A stretch of 64,000 bases of DNA from an uncultured Allomuricauda sp. (GTDB lineage: Bacteria; Bacteroidota; Bacteroidia; Flavobacteriales; Flavobacteriaceae), in assembly GCF_947495325.1 (NCBI RefSeq), contig NZ_CANLYK010000001.1:806001-870000 (forward strand), read 5' to 3'. The notes beneath the pieces were generated by a model. It saw only the letters and a list, made by a program, of their open reading frames with translations. It did no database searches and was not told where the DNA came from. Positions 18,728-26,490 of this stretch are shown piece after piece; the stretch's first letter is position 1, and each line of letters begins with the position of its first letter. A program made the translations under genes and the position numbers.

Positions 18728-18936
18728 ATTTTTAAAGGAATTTAAAAGGATAACCATTACTACTAATTATTGATTTTCTTTGTCTGGATATTCTTAATCC
18801 AACAGAAATGATACAGAACAATTAGATAAAAAACTACAACAAACAACCCTAACGGACTTCATCACAACTTGTGACGAAGAAATAGAACAGCACTAACCAC
18901 AGATTTTTGTTAAATAGTAATTTTCTTAATCTACTT
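18728..18936. other. Intergenic stretch downstream of tRNA-Ser with a short relic-like reading frame
   Basis: There is no full gene. A plus-strand frame of about 30 codons that ends at a TAA near 18897 reads like the tail of a normal protein (NDTEQLDKKLQQTT, then LTDFITTCDEEIEQH) but has no start or upstream body. It could be the remains of a gene from an element once inserted at the tRNA, or chance. Confidence 0.3.
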
Positions 18937-19518
18937 CTAATCGGGATTTGGAGCTGTACCCTTAATTACCCATTTTTTTAAGCGTACGTCCGTGGTGGCA
19001 ATTGGTTCCAACGATAGTGTACGAGACATATAAGGACCGGCACTAGCACTAGTAGCGCCAACAGCAAGACAAAGGGTATCATCTCCTTCAGGTATAAATT
19101 CCCCACTTTCACTATTGTAATTAAACTTTTGATTTGATGAACTAGAATGACTTTGAACGAGATTCAAAGTCATTCCTTGTACAGCCCCCCCAGTCATTTC
19201 TATACAAAAACCATCATATTCAGCTGAGAAAATTTGACGTGTTTCTTCGTTATAATAAAATTGTACATCACCTCCTGTTGGCTTGCAGGAATGCGCATGT
19301 ACTATATCACTGAATCCATTTCCTTGGGTGTCTATGCACCATCCCAAGTTATCCTGCTCATCAAGATTATCTGCAAGATAAATAACCGGTTCTGGTGTTT
19401 GAATACTAGGGGAATTCAATTCATTCTCCGTAGTCTCCTGTTCTTCTATATCATCATTCTTGTCCTTATTACAACTAAAGATTAATAAAGTAGAAAAAAG
19501 AATACATAGGTTTTTCAT
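18937..19518 (-). CDS. Secreted lipoprotein with ricin-B-lectin-like domain
   Basis: A 193-residue protein with a lipobox (LLIFSCNKDKND, Cys16), then an acidic spacer, then about 150 residues resembling one to two beta-trefoil subdomains of ricin-type lectins. The marks are NLGWCIDTQGNG, SNQKFNYNSESGEFI (the QxF/QxW-like motif) and DDTLCLAVG. Such domains bind sugars. The neighbour on the same strand is an FG-GAP lipoprotein, and both are probably displayed at the outer membrane. The fold assignment is moderate because the trefoil repeats are weak. Confidence 0.6.
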   Translation of the reverse strand: MKNLCILFSTLLIFSCNKDKNDDIEEQETTENELNSPSIQTPEPVIYLADNLDEQDNLGWCIDTQGNGFSDIVHAHSCKPTGGDVQFYYNEETRQIFSAEYDGFCIEMTGGAVQGMTLNLVQSHSSSSNQKFNYNSESGEFIPEGDDTLCLAVGATSASAGPYMSRTLSLEPIATTDVRLKKWVIKGTAPNPD

Positions 19519-19570
19519 TTTCTTATTTTAAAGGATTAAAAAATCTTTGCTGCCAACCATTAATTTTGAA

Positions 19571-20905
19571 CTATAAAGGTCTAAAAAACAGAGTGTACAG
19601 TGACCCCGTACCTCCCAATCCTACTCCCCCACCAAAGTTTATTGCGATGGATCCATCTCCTTTTAAATCACCAACATAGGAAATAGAGCGTGCAAAACGA
19701 TCTCCAGTATCAAGAACCAAATCAAAGTCACCTTCTGTTGCACTAATTTTATCATACGATTTTACTGTTTTATCGGCATTTAAATACAATACATAACCGT
19801 TACCTTCATTTTGTTGATTTGCTCCCGTAACCAAATCCGTAATTCCGTCTCCATCAATGTCTCCAGCAGCGCACATGGCATGGCCAAACTGTGCACCAAA
19901 AGTACCATTAGGATTCTCTTCCAAATCGAGTGTTTCTGTAAAACCGTTTAAACCTTCAGTAATTTTAATTTTGGAAACCACATTGTACATTGTTGCATCC
20001 AATGAAAGTATCCATATGGCACCTTTACCACCACCAGACAAAAATGCACCCACAGCCATCTCTATGGTCCCATTATTATCCAAATCTCCAAGCATAGCAG
20101 CTTCCCTTCCTCCGAATTGATCTCCATCCTCCAATCCTGTGCCAAAACCACCTTGTGTAGAACTAATGGTTACGGTATTGGCATACATAACTTGTGATGC
20201 TTCATTTAAAAACAAGATATCTATAGCACCGCGATCTGTTCCACCATCATTTGATCCTGGGTTACAAGCAACTAAATCTATTCTATTATCGTTATTGATA
20301 TCTCCAATAGCTGTTAACCCTTGAGCTATTATATTTTCATTCTTGACAAAATCTTTTACGGTTCCATCTTCGTTGAGATGAATAATGTACAAGGAGTTAT
20401 TTGGGGGGACAGGAGATGATACTGCAATATCAGGAATACCATCACCATCATAATCGCCAATACCGGCCACGCCATAACCAAAGAAATTTCCAGCGTTTAA
20501 CGTTTCATTGAATCCACCTTCCAAGGTTGATATTTTTTGATTGGACAAAACGGAACCGTCAGTATTCATAAATAAGATATAAACGGCTCCTGCATCAGTT
20601 CCACCATCATCATCAGATCTTGCACCAATAACAAAATCTATGACTCCATCTCCATTAACATCACCTATAGCATCATGATCTCTAGCGAACCTATCTCCGG
20701 AGTCTAAATCAGCAACAAGTCCACCTGAGCCATTCTCTATTTTAACATACCCTTCAGCTTGATACTTTAATTCTGTAGTTTCATCATCGTCATCATTTGT
20801 CTCTTCAATACTAGTTTCCTCGTCATCAACCGCTACTTCCGAATCACTGGTACAGTTTAAAAAAAGGAAAAGAAAACACAAGGAAAAGAGTTTTTTGTCA
20901 ATCAT
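19571..20905 (-). CDS. FG-GAP repeat (beta-propeller) lipoprotein
   Basis: A 444-residue lipoprotein (lipobox LFLNCTSDSE, Cys18) with an acidic linker and then seven blades of the integrin-alpha FG-GAP type. Each blade has a calcium-loop-like D-x-[DN]-G-D-G/N motif: GDVNGDGVIDFVIGA, GDYDGDGIPDIAVSS, GDINNDNRIDLVA, GDLDNNGTIEMAVGA and GDIDGDGITDLVTGA. The repeated phrase DSGDRFARDH/DTGDRFARSI opens and closes the propeller. It is a surface or periplasmic protein, perhaps calcium-binding and adhesive. The partner is unknown. Confidence 0.85.
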   Translation of the reverse strand: MIDKKLFSLCFLFLFLNCTSDSEVAVDDEETSIEETNDDDDETTELKYQAEGYVKIENGSGGLVADLDSGDRFARDHDAIGDVNGDGVIDFVIGARSDDDGGTDAGAVYILFMNTDGSVLSNQKISTLEGGFNETLNAGNFFGYGVAGIGDYDGDGIPDIAVSSPVPPNNSLYIIHLNEDGTVKDFVKNENIIAQGLTAIGDINNDNRIDLVACNPGSNDGGTDRGAIDILFLNEASQVMYANTVTISSTQGGFGTGLEDGDQFGGREAAMLGDLDNNGTIEMAVGAFLSGGGKGAIWILSLDATMYNVVSKIKITEGLNGFTETLDLEENPNGTFGAQFGHAMCAAGDIDGDGITDLVTGANQQNEGNGYVLYLNADKTVKSYDKISATEGDFDLVLDTGDRFARSISYVGDLKGDGSIAINFGGGVGLGGTGSLYTLFFRPL

Positions 20906-21227
20906 AATTTTTAGAAAAAAATTAACATTTATAGTATGACTAAAATTTATGCTGATGGTTTAATTGGATTATCTTTTTTATTTAGACTTGTCCTGCTGAA
21001 TGTTACAAAAGTCAGATAAGGGTCATCTGATTAGCCTTAGTAAAGTTCAAGTACAATCAAAAATCCATCCCTCTTTCAATACTGAATACCAATTCTGAGC
21101 ATAATCACTTAAGTATTAACTAAAAATCATATCACTTTGTTTAATCTAAATATTAAATAGTTGAACATTTTGTATTTTTACAAAAAATGGAAGTTCATCT
21201 CTAGAATTTTCGAATCAAAAAAAAGTA
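20906..21227. other. Divergent intergenic region between FG-GAP lipoprotein and photolyase island
   Basis: No gene is seen. It contains a short hairpin TCAGAT/ATCTGA at 21012-21029 without a T tract. TTTGTTTAAT at 21136-21145 is followed by ATTAAATAG, resembling the left arm of the palindrome upstream of the island's far end (26219-26254). Promoters for both flanking genes must lie here. Confidence 0.5.
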
Positions 21228-21392
21228 ATGTTCGGACTATTTAAAAAGAAATCAGAAAAAGAAAAATTGCAAGAGCAATACAAAAAGTTATTGAAGGAAG
21301 CTCATACATTATCTACTACCAATAGAAAATTGAGTGACGAAAAAACGTTTGAGGCTGAAGAAGTGATGAAACAGCTTGAAAAACTTAGTTAA
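21228..21392 (+). CDS. Lacal_2735-family small protein
   Basis: A 54-residue protein, MFGLFKKKSEKEKLQEQ then a lysine-rich helix ending MKQLEKLS. It matches my memory of the Lacal_2735 family, tiny charged helical proteins widespread in Bacteroidota and of unknown function. The N terminus is amphipathic (FGLF then KKK). It begins a tight same-strand run with DUF2452, TIGR03643, photolyase-like and DUF2256 genes. Confidence 0.82.
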   Translation: MFGLFKKKSEKEKLQEQYKKLLKEAHTLSTTNRKLSDEKTFEAEEVMKQLEKLS

Positions 21393-21407
21393 TGCTGTTT
21401 GATAAAA

Positions 21408-21815
21408 ATGAAAGAAGTAAAAAAACCTGACAACGTAGTTTTCGATTCAGAAACCCAGAAATATGATGCAGCTATCAAGCCGTATGCTACTTCTGTTGGA
21501 GCCCCTGTAATAACTGCTACAGATACTATTGCATGGAAAAATAGAAGCATCAACAAAGTAAACCATAAGATTGAAGCACGATATTTAGAATTAAAAGCAG
21601 AATACGATAAAATGTTACTTGAGTTTGAATTGAACAAGCTCATTTTTAATGCGAAATTTAATTTTGAACCCATTGTAGGCCAAGTATATCATCTCTATAA
21701 AAAAGAGAATGATGAAACTTTTCTCTCCATCATAGCACCAGAACAATGCCGCTTCAACGCTATGGGCAGTTTTTATTTGAATGCAGACCAAATCTGGGAA
21801 AAAATAATGGAATGA
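21408..21815 (+). CDS. DUF2452-domain protein
   Basis: A protein of 135 residues from the ATG at 21408; a TTG three codons earlier is also in frame. It has the DUF2452 arrangement. It begins KKPDNVVFDSETQKYDAAIK and then SVGAPVITATDTIAWKN, with a central charged helix and a conserved C-terminal region GQVYHLYKKENDETFLSIIA. The function is unknown. The gene often occurs beside photolyases in flavobacteria, as here. It starts 15 bases after the Lacal_2735 gene and ends one base before TIGR03643. Confidence 0.8.
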   Translation: MKEVKKPDNVVFDSETQKYDAAIKPYATSVGAPVITATDTIAWKNRSINKVNHKIEARYLELKAEYDKMLLEFELNKLIFNAKFNFEPIVGQVYHLYKKENDETFLSIIAPEQCRFNAMGSFYLNADQIWEKIME

Positions 21816-21816
21816 G

Positions 21817-22104
21817 ATGGCAGAAACAAAACAGTTTACCGAAAGAGAATTGGACCGTATTATAGAAATGGCTTGGGAAGACCGTACTCCTTTTGAAGCT
21901 ATTTTGTTTCAGTTTAGCGTACCAGAAAAAGATGTTATTAAGATAATGCGTGGAAATCTTAAATCTTCCAGTTTTAAACGATGGCGAAAACGTGTAAATA
22001 GTGGTGTAAGCCAAAAGCATCTAAAAAAACGTAATCCAGATATTACCCGTTTTAAATGCTCGCGACAAAAGGCAATCTCAGGAAATAGAATAAGTAAACG
22101 CTAA
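21817..22104 (+). CDS. TIGR03643-family protein
   Basis: A 95-residue basic protein. The typical TIGR03643 core is present: RELDRIIEMAWEDRTPFEAI, FSVPEKDVIKIMRGNLK, SSFKRWRKRVNSG and the KHLKKRNP ending. The helix pattern with FEAI...VPEKDV looks like a small helix-turn-helix, so nucleic-acid binding is plausible, but no function is established to my knowledge. It lies directly between DUF2452 and the photolyase-like gene; its stop is adjacent to the next ATG. Confidence 0.85.
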   Translation: MAETKQFTERELDRIIEMAWEDRTPFEAILFQFSVPEKDVIKIMRGNLKSSSFKRWRKRVNSGVSQKHLKKRNPDITRFKCSRQKAISGNRISKR

Positions 22105-23223
22105 ATGGGGTTATTTGAAAATCCAGGTTCCATATTTCCTCTTTCTTATACCGAAATCCTTCAACGCGTTAGAAATGTAAATCCTGTTAAGTATGGTTCA
22201 ACACGAAACTACGTAAATGGCTCGGTCACCTATCTTTCGCCTTATATTTCAAGAGGCATTATTTCGACTAAACTTATTCTTTCAGAAATTTTAAAACAAG
22301 GCCATAAACCTGCCCAAATTGAAAAATTTATACAAGAATTGGCTTGGCGCGATTACTGGCAACAGGTATGGATAGCAAAAGGCGATGCCATCAACAAAGA
22401 CATAAAACACAAACAAAATCCTGTTTCCAATACAGCTATTCCAAAAGCAATTGTAGATGCCAATACTGGTATTAGAGCTATAGACAAAGCCATTAAAGAA
22501 TTTTACGAAACAGGCTATCTCCATAATCACATACGGATGTATATTGCAGCATTGACTTGTAATTTAGGACAAAGTCATTGGAAAGTGCCTGCACAATGGA
22601 TGTACTACCATTTATTGGATGCAGACTGGGCAAGTAATGCGCTAAGTTGGCAATGGGTCGCTGGAGCAAATTCGAACAAAAAATATGTTGCCAATCAAGA
22701 AAACATTAATAAGTACTGTTTTACAGACCAAAAAAACACCTTTTTAGATGTGCCCTATGAAGCTTTTGCTTCTATGCCAATTCCTGAAATTCTGGAAGAT
22801 ACATGTACACTAGCATTGAAAACGCACCTGCCAAAGCAAAAAACGATTAGTATAGATGAAGTCCTTCCTACTTGCATTTATAATTTTTACAATTTAGACC
22901 CTCTTTGGAAAAGGGATATTGCTGCAAATAGAATTCTATTGTTAGAACCCTCCCATTTTGCGCACTATCCTATATCCCAAAATACAATCGATTTTATACT
23001 AAACATTTCTGAAGAAAATATAACCAGTATACAAATCTATATAGGAGAATTTAATGAACTTATGATGGCATATAACCTAAGAGATATCTATTACAAGGAA
23101 CATCCTTTGAACAAAAACTATGAAGGTGTTGAAGAACCCAGGGAATGGATGTTTGATGTGCAAGGTTATTATCCCTCTTTCTTTGCCTATTGGAAAAAAT
23201 GTAAAAAACAACTTCCCTATTGA
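22105..23223 (+). CDS. Photolyase/cryptochrome-like FAD-binding protein, apparently domain-permuted
   Basis: A 372-residue protein. The FAD-binding helical domain of photolyases comes first (about residues 30-215), with NYVNGSVTYLSPYISRGIIS, IQELAWRDYWQQVW, GYLHNHIRMYIAALTCN and NALSWQWVAGANSNKKYVAN. The usual N-terminal alpha/beta antenna domain is missing in front. An alpha/beta-looking segment comes instead at the C terminus (about 250-372), with NRILLLEPSHFAHYPIS, IQIYIGEFNELM and EPREWMFDVQGYYPSFFAY. I infer a circularly permuted layout. Whether it repairs DNA or senses light is unknown. It sits between TIGR03643 and DUF2256. Confidence 0.75.
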   Translation: MGLFENPGSIFPLSYTEILQRVRNVNPVKYGSTRNYVNGSVTYLSPYISRGIISTKLILSEILKQGHKPAQIEKFIQELAWRDYWQQVWIAKGDAINKDIKHKQNPVSNTAIPKAIVDANTGIRAIDKAIKEFYETGYLHNHIRMYIAALTCNLGQSHWKVPAQWMYYHLLDADWASNALSWQWVAGANSNKKYVANQENINKYCFTDQKNTFLDVPYEAFASMPIPEILEDTCTLALKTHLPKQKTISIDEVLPTCIYNFYNLDPLWKRDIAANRILLLEPSHFAHYPISQNTIDFILNISEENITSIQIYIGEFNELMMAYNLRDIYYKEHPLNKNYEGVEEPREWMFDVQGYYPSFFAYWKKCKKQLPY

Positions 23224-23250
23224 AATCCAATGCCATATAATTTCCAGAGA

Positions 23251-23379
23251 ATGAAAAAACAACACCTTCCCCAAAAAATATGTATTGTTTGCGAGCGTGC
23301 GTTTACATGGCGCAAAAAATGGGAGAAAAGTTGGGAAGAAGTAAAATATTGTAGTGAACGCTGTAGAAAGAATAAATGA
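23251..23379 (+). CDS. DUF2256-domain small zinc-ribbon-like protein
   Basis: A 42-residue protein [20 protein letters not shown]...[21 protein letters not shown]. It contains CxxC and CxxxC pairs (C11, C14, C34, C38), so one zinc ion is likely. DUF2256 genes are commonly beside photolyase/cryptochrome genes in many phyla. An in-frame ATG at 23230 would add seven residues. The last codons overlap the photolyase start (ATGA), so translation is coupled to it. Confidence 0.85.
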   Translation: MKKQHLPQKICIVCERAFTWRKKWEKSWEEVKYCSERCRKNK

Positions 23380-24869
23380 AACAGATTAATATCATATTTC
23401 CGCATCAACTATTTGAAAAATCGCCACTTTTTAATGTAGCTGCACCATTTTACATCGTCGAAGAATATCTGTTCTTCAAGCAATACCCTTTTCATAAGCA
23501 AAAAATAGCTTTTCACAGAGCAACAATGAAACGCTATGCAGATTTCCTTTCCAAGGATAAACACCTCGATGTATACTATATTGATGCTACGAAGGATATT
23601 TCAGATATCAGATTGCTGATTCCCGAACTGAAACGTCAAGGTGTTGAGCATATCAATTATATAGACCCAACGGATGATTGGCTTCAAAAAAGGTTGGACA
23701 AAGGTTTTCGCGAAAACAAAATAACAGCTACCCGCAATGATTCACCTTTATTTTTAAATACGAAGGATGAACTGGGTGATTTCTTCAGAAACAATAAAAA
23801 GAAGTACCATCAAACCACATTTTACACGGAACAACGTAAAAGGCAAAACATTCTCATAGAACCAGATGGAAAGCCTACGGGTGGAAAGTGGACTTTTGAT
23901 ACTGAAAACAGGAAAAAATATCCGGCCACTAAAACACCTCCAGCTATTCAATTCCCGGATGTAGATGTATATTATGAAGAAGCCAAAGCCTACGTTGCAA
24001 AACATTTCCCAAACAATTTAGGACACCTTACGGAGTATCAATTATACCCGACAAATTTTAAGGCTACAAAGTCTTGGCTCAATCAATTTTTTGAGCGACG
24101 CTTTATGGAATTCGGGGTATATGAAGATGCGATTGTTGCAGAAAATTCAATACTAAATCACAGTGTATTGACACCAATGCTGAATGTAGGTTTGATTACT
24201 CCCAAAGAAATCATAGATGCTTGTCTGCTCTATGCTGAAGAAAACAATGTTCCCATCAATTCTACCGAAGGTTTTGTACGCCAAATCATAGGTTGGCGAG
24301 AGTTTATACGAGGTGTTTATGAATCTAGGGGAAGTGAAGAACGTACAACCAATTTTTGGAAATTTAAAAAGAAAATACCAGTTTCATTTTATGATGGAAC
24401 TACTGGCATTCCGCCTATAGACCAAACCATTAAAAAAGTGCTGCAAACTGGTTATTGCCATCATATAGAACGCTTAATGGTGCTGGGTAATTTTATGATG
24501 CTATGCGAGTTTGACCCAGATGAAGTATATAGATGGTTTATGGAACTTTTTATTGATGCATATGATTGGGTTATGGTAACCAATATTTATGGTATGAGCC
24601 AATTTGCAGATGGCGGGCTAATGGCCACCAAACCCTATATAAGTGGTAGTAATTATTTAATGAAAATGAGTAATTATAAAAAAGGTGAATGGCAAGCCAC
24701 CTGGGATGGGCTTTTTTGGCGATTTATGCATACCCACCGTGATTTCTTTTTATCAAACCCTAGATTGGGGATGCTTGTAAAAATGTTTGATAAAATGCCA
24801 GCTGAGAAGCAACAAAAACATCTTGAAGCAGGAGAGCAATACTTATTTTCCTTAGAAGATCAACAATAA
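23376..24869 (+). CDS. Cryptochrome/photolyase, FeS-BCP/PhrB-type (6-4) subfamily without visible cluster ligands
   Basis: A 497-residue protein. The alpha/beta domain is N-terminal ([27 protein letters not shown]). The helical FAD domain (about 260-480) has [53 protein letters not shown] and [17 protein letters not shown]. This matches the PhrB-like bacterial (6-4) photolyase/CryB family. In PhrB the segment after MSxY contains CxxC and a further Cys binding a 4Fe-4S cluster; here it is [16 protein letters not shown] with no cysteines. The protein probably lacks the cluster. Likely function: light-driven repair of (6-4) photoproducts. Confidence 0.88.
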   Translation: MKQINIIFPHQLFEKSPLFNVAAPFYIVEEYLFFKQYPFHKQKIAFHRATMKRYADFLSKDKHLDVYYIDATKDISDIRLLIPELKRQGVEHINYIDPTDDWLQKRLDKGFRENKITATRNDSPLFLNTKDELGDFFRNNKKKYHQTTFYTEQRKRQNILIEPDGKPTGGKWTFDTENRKKYPATKTPPAIQFPDVDVYYEEAKAYVAKHFPNNLGHLTEYQLYPTNFKATKSWLNQFFERRFMEFGVYEDAIVAENSILNHSVLTPMLNVGLITPKEIIDACLLYAEENNVPINSTEGFVRQIIGWREFIRGVYESRGSEERTTNFWKFKKKIPVSFYDGTTGIPPIDQTIKKVLQTGYCHHIERLMVLGNFMMLCEFDPDEVYRWFMELFIDAYDWVMVTNIYGMSQFADGGLMATKPYISGSNYLMKMSNYKKGEWQATWDGLFWRFMHTHRDFFLSNPRLGMLVKMFDKMPAEKQQKHLEAGEQYLFSLEDQQ

Positions 24870-24971
24870 TAGTTAATACGAACTTTATAAATATTGAATC
24901 AATTAAAGCCTAAAGACTTTAGTATATATTTTACCAATAGACTTTTTTAATACAACATATACTGATGCTAA

Positions 24972-25388
24972 TTAAGCAATGGAATGGTTAACCATGCTAT
25001 ATAGAAACAAAGTGGTCCATAGGAACGTTCTAATCCAGTTTTTCTTAACCAATGACCTGAGCATTTTCTCGCTCACTTTTCCTTTTGAAATATTGGAATG
25101 AATAGGAACAAACTGCAAGAAGGTAGATATCCAAATAACTAAAACAATACCCAAACTTATAATAGTATATGTATTAACAGATATAACTACCTGATAGATA
25201 TAAATACCAAGTTGCCCAAACATTAAGGGTATGACTATGGGGTTTAATTTGCGGATATATTCTTTATGCCAACCGACCAGGTTTTCAGTTCTATAATGAA
25301 TGAAGCTCGGATATACTATTCGCTGTATGATCCAAATCAGTACCATTAGCCCAAAATCCAGTAAAAGACGAATGATTTGGAAAGACAT
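24972..25388 (-). CDS. Four-helix membrane protein of unknown function
   Basis: A 138-residue protein with about four hydrophobic helices and the features RIVYPSFIHYRTENLVGWHKEYIRKLNPIV (given here as loop description: a tyrosine/histidine-rich loop after helix 1) and FLQFVPIHSNIS later. The recurrent His residues in loops (FIHY, GWH, PIH) suggest a small DUF-type membrane protein, but I do not recognise it. The gene begins at the last base of the glutathione peroxidase gene, so the two form an operon that converges on the photolyase gene. Confidence 0.6.
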   Translation of the reverse strand: MSFQIIRLLLDFGLMVLIWIIQRIVYPSFIHYRTENLVGWHKEYIRKLNPIVIPLMFGQLGIYIYQVVISVNTYTIISLGIVLVIWISTFLQFVPIHSNISKGKVSEKMLRSLVKKNWIRTFLWTTLFLYSMVNHSIA

Positions 25389-25912
25389 TAAAGGTGCCTC
25401 GTTATTTTTGGACTCATTGGTTTGGTGGTTGAAAAGTAGTAATCAATAAGATTGCCTTTTTCATCAACTAAATACTTTTGAAAATTCCATTTTACATTAG
25501 AACTCTTTTTGCCATTGAGGTCTTTAGAAGTTAGCCACTTATACAAAGGGTGTTGTTTACTTCCTTTCACATGTATCTTTTCAGTAAGCAAAAAAGTAAC
25601 ACCAAAATTCAGCTCACAAAATTCTTGAATTTCCGAGGCATCACCAGGTTCTTGCTTACCAAACTGGTTGCACGGCAAACCAATAACAACAAGTTCTTCC
25701 TTGTACCTATCACTCAAAGCTTGTAGCTCTTTGTATTGTTTGGTAAAACCACATTCAGAGGCTACATTGACAAAAAGAATGTGCTTTCCTTTATATTGGG
25801 AAAGACGGATAGGGATGCCACCCAAAGTATTAATGTTGATATCATAAAGCGAATTGGTTTTTACATCCTTGGAAGCGCTTGGTGCCAATTTTGCTTTTTC
25901 AACTATTCTCAT
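25388..25912 (-). CDS. Glutathione peroxidase family protein
   Basis: A thiol peroxidase of the GPx fold, 174 residues. The peroxidatic Cys is in VNVASECGFTKQY (Cys in place of selenocysteine), with Gln/Asn and Trp partners in GLPCNQFGKQEPG and VKWNFQKYLVD. Non-seleno bacterial GPx proteins usually take electrons from thioredoxin. Its position beside a photolyase island and a small unknown gene on the same strand suggests a common response to light or singlet oxygen and peroxides. Confidence 0.93.
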   Translation of the reverse strand: MRIVEKAKLAPSASKDVKTNSLYDININTLGGIPIRLSQYKGKHILFVNVASECGFTKQYKELQALSDRYKEELVVIGLPCNQFGKQEPGDASEIQEFCELNFGVTFLLTEKIHVKGSKQHPLYKWLTSKDLNGKKSSNVKWNFQKYLVDEKGNLIDYYFSTTKPMSPKITRHL

Positions 25913-25983
25913 AAGTAATGCTTTAAAAAGATAATATTTCTAGAACTGTTTCTCCCAAATACGATTCCTGTTGCACAGGACTG

Positions 25984-26211
25984 CTATATTCCGAGGTTAG
26001 GCCTTCCTTTCAAACGAATATCAATTCTTTTTTTCTTTGCGGTTATACGCTTCATCACATCCATCAAGCTTGTATCTTTAGTCTTCTTATAAATCTCGTT
26101 AATAGCTAAAACCAGTCGTTTTGCTTCTCTTGAAGCTACCACTCTATCGCTAGTGGACATATGACTCATTTTTGTTTTTTCGAATGCTGCTGCCTCTTGC
26201 AAAATATCCAT
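25984..26211 (-). CDS. Small conserved basic/helical protein, unknown
   Basis: A 75-residue protein MDILQEAAAFEKTKMSHMST..., mostly helical and charged with a basic C terminus ITAKKKRIDIRLKGRPNLGI. I do not recognise a domain. It is the first gene of the minus-strand run with glutathione peroxidase and the membrane protein. A perfect 10-base inverted repeat lies directly in front of its start and covers a likely promoter. A role in oxidative or light stress is inferred from location only. Confidence 0.6.
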   Translation of the reverse strand: MDILQEAAAFEKTKMSHMSTSDRVVASREAKRLVLAINEIYKKTKDTSLMDVMKRITAKKKRIDIRLKGRPNLGI

Positions 26212-26218
26212 AATATAG

Positions 26219-26254
26219 TTTTGTTTAAACTTATATAAATATAATTAAACAAAA
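26219..26254 (-). promoter_or_regulatory. Palindromic operator candidate TTTTGTTTAA-N16-TTAAACAAAA
   Basis: Perfect 10-base arms at 26219-26228 and 26245-26254. On the minus strand a TTG lies 20 bases before TATATTTA, and the -7-like box falls inside the palindrome. It is 8 bases upstream of the 75-residue gene's start. A repressor or MerR-type activator site is plausible; a similar half site lies at 21136 in front of the other end of the island. Confidence 0.5.
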
Positions 26255-26360
26255 TAATATTGACAAAAGTTAAGTTTTCATTATGACTACTTTAACAGTC
26301 TCTTAGAGACCAAATATCAATCTTAAAACTCAAAAAAAATAGTGAAACAGGGTTTATCGG

Positions 26361-26431
26361 GTGCGGTTAAAATTCCAAAAACCTTTTAGACCTATAAAAC
26401 AGAAAACAGAATTTTAGATAGTTCCTATTTC
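26361..26431. repeat. Direct repeat copy A flanking the redox module
   Basis: Block 1 (26361-26392) and block 2 (26408-26431) match the copy at 33643-33701 at 48 of 56 positions, with a 12-base difference in the spacer. It sits just downstream of the LytTR regulator gene's stop codon. Confidence 0.75.
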
Positions 26432-26490
26432 CCCGCGGAAATACTACTAATCATAAAATTATTATCAAAGATTATTTGCTTCACCTCCTT

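Noticed and set aside
18937-20905. Genomic island or prophage beside tRNA-Ser
   Set aside because: No integrase, transposase or phage gene is visible, and composition does not change; only a 30-codon relic-like frame is present.
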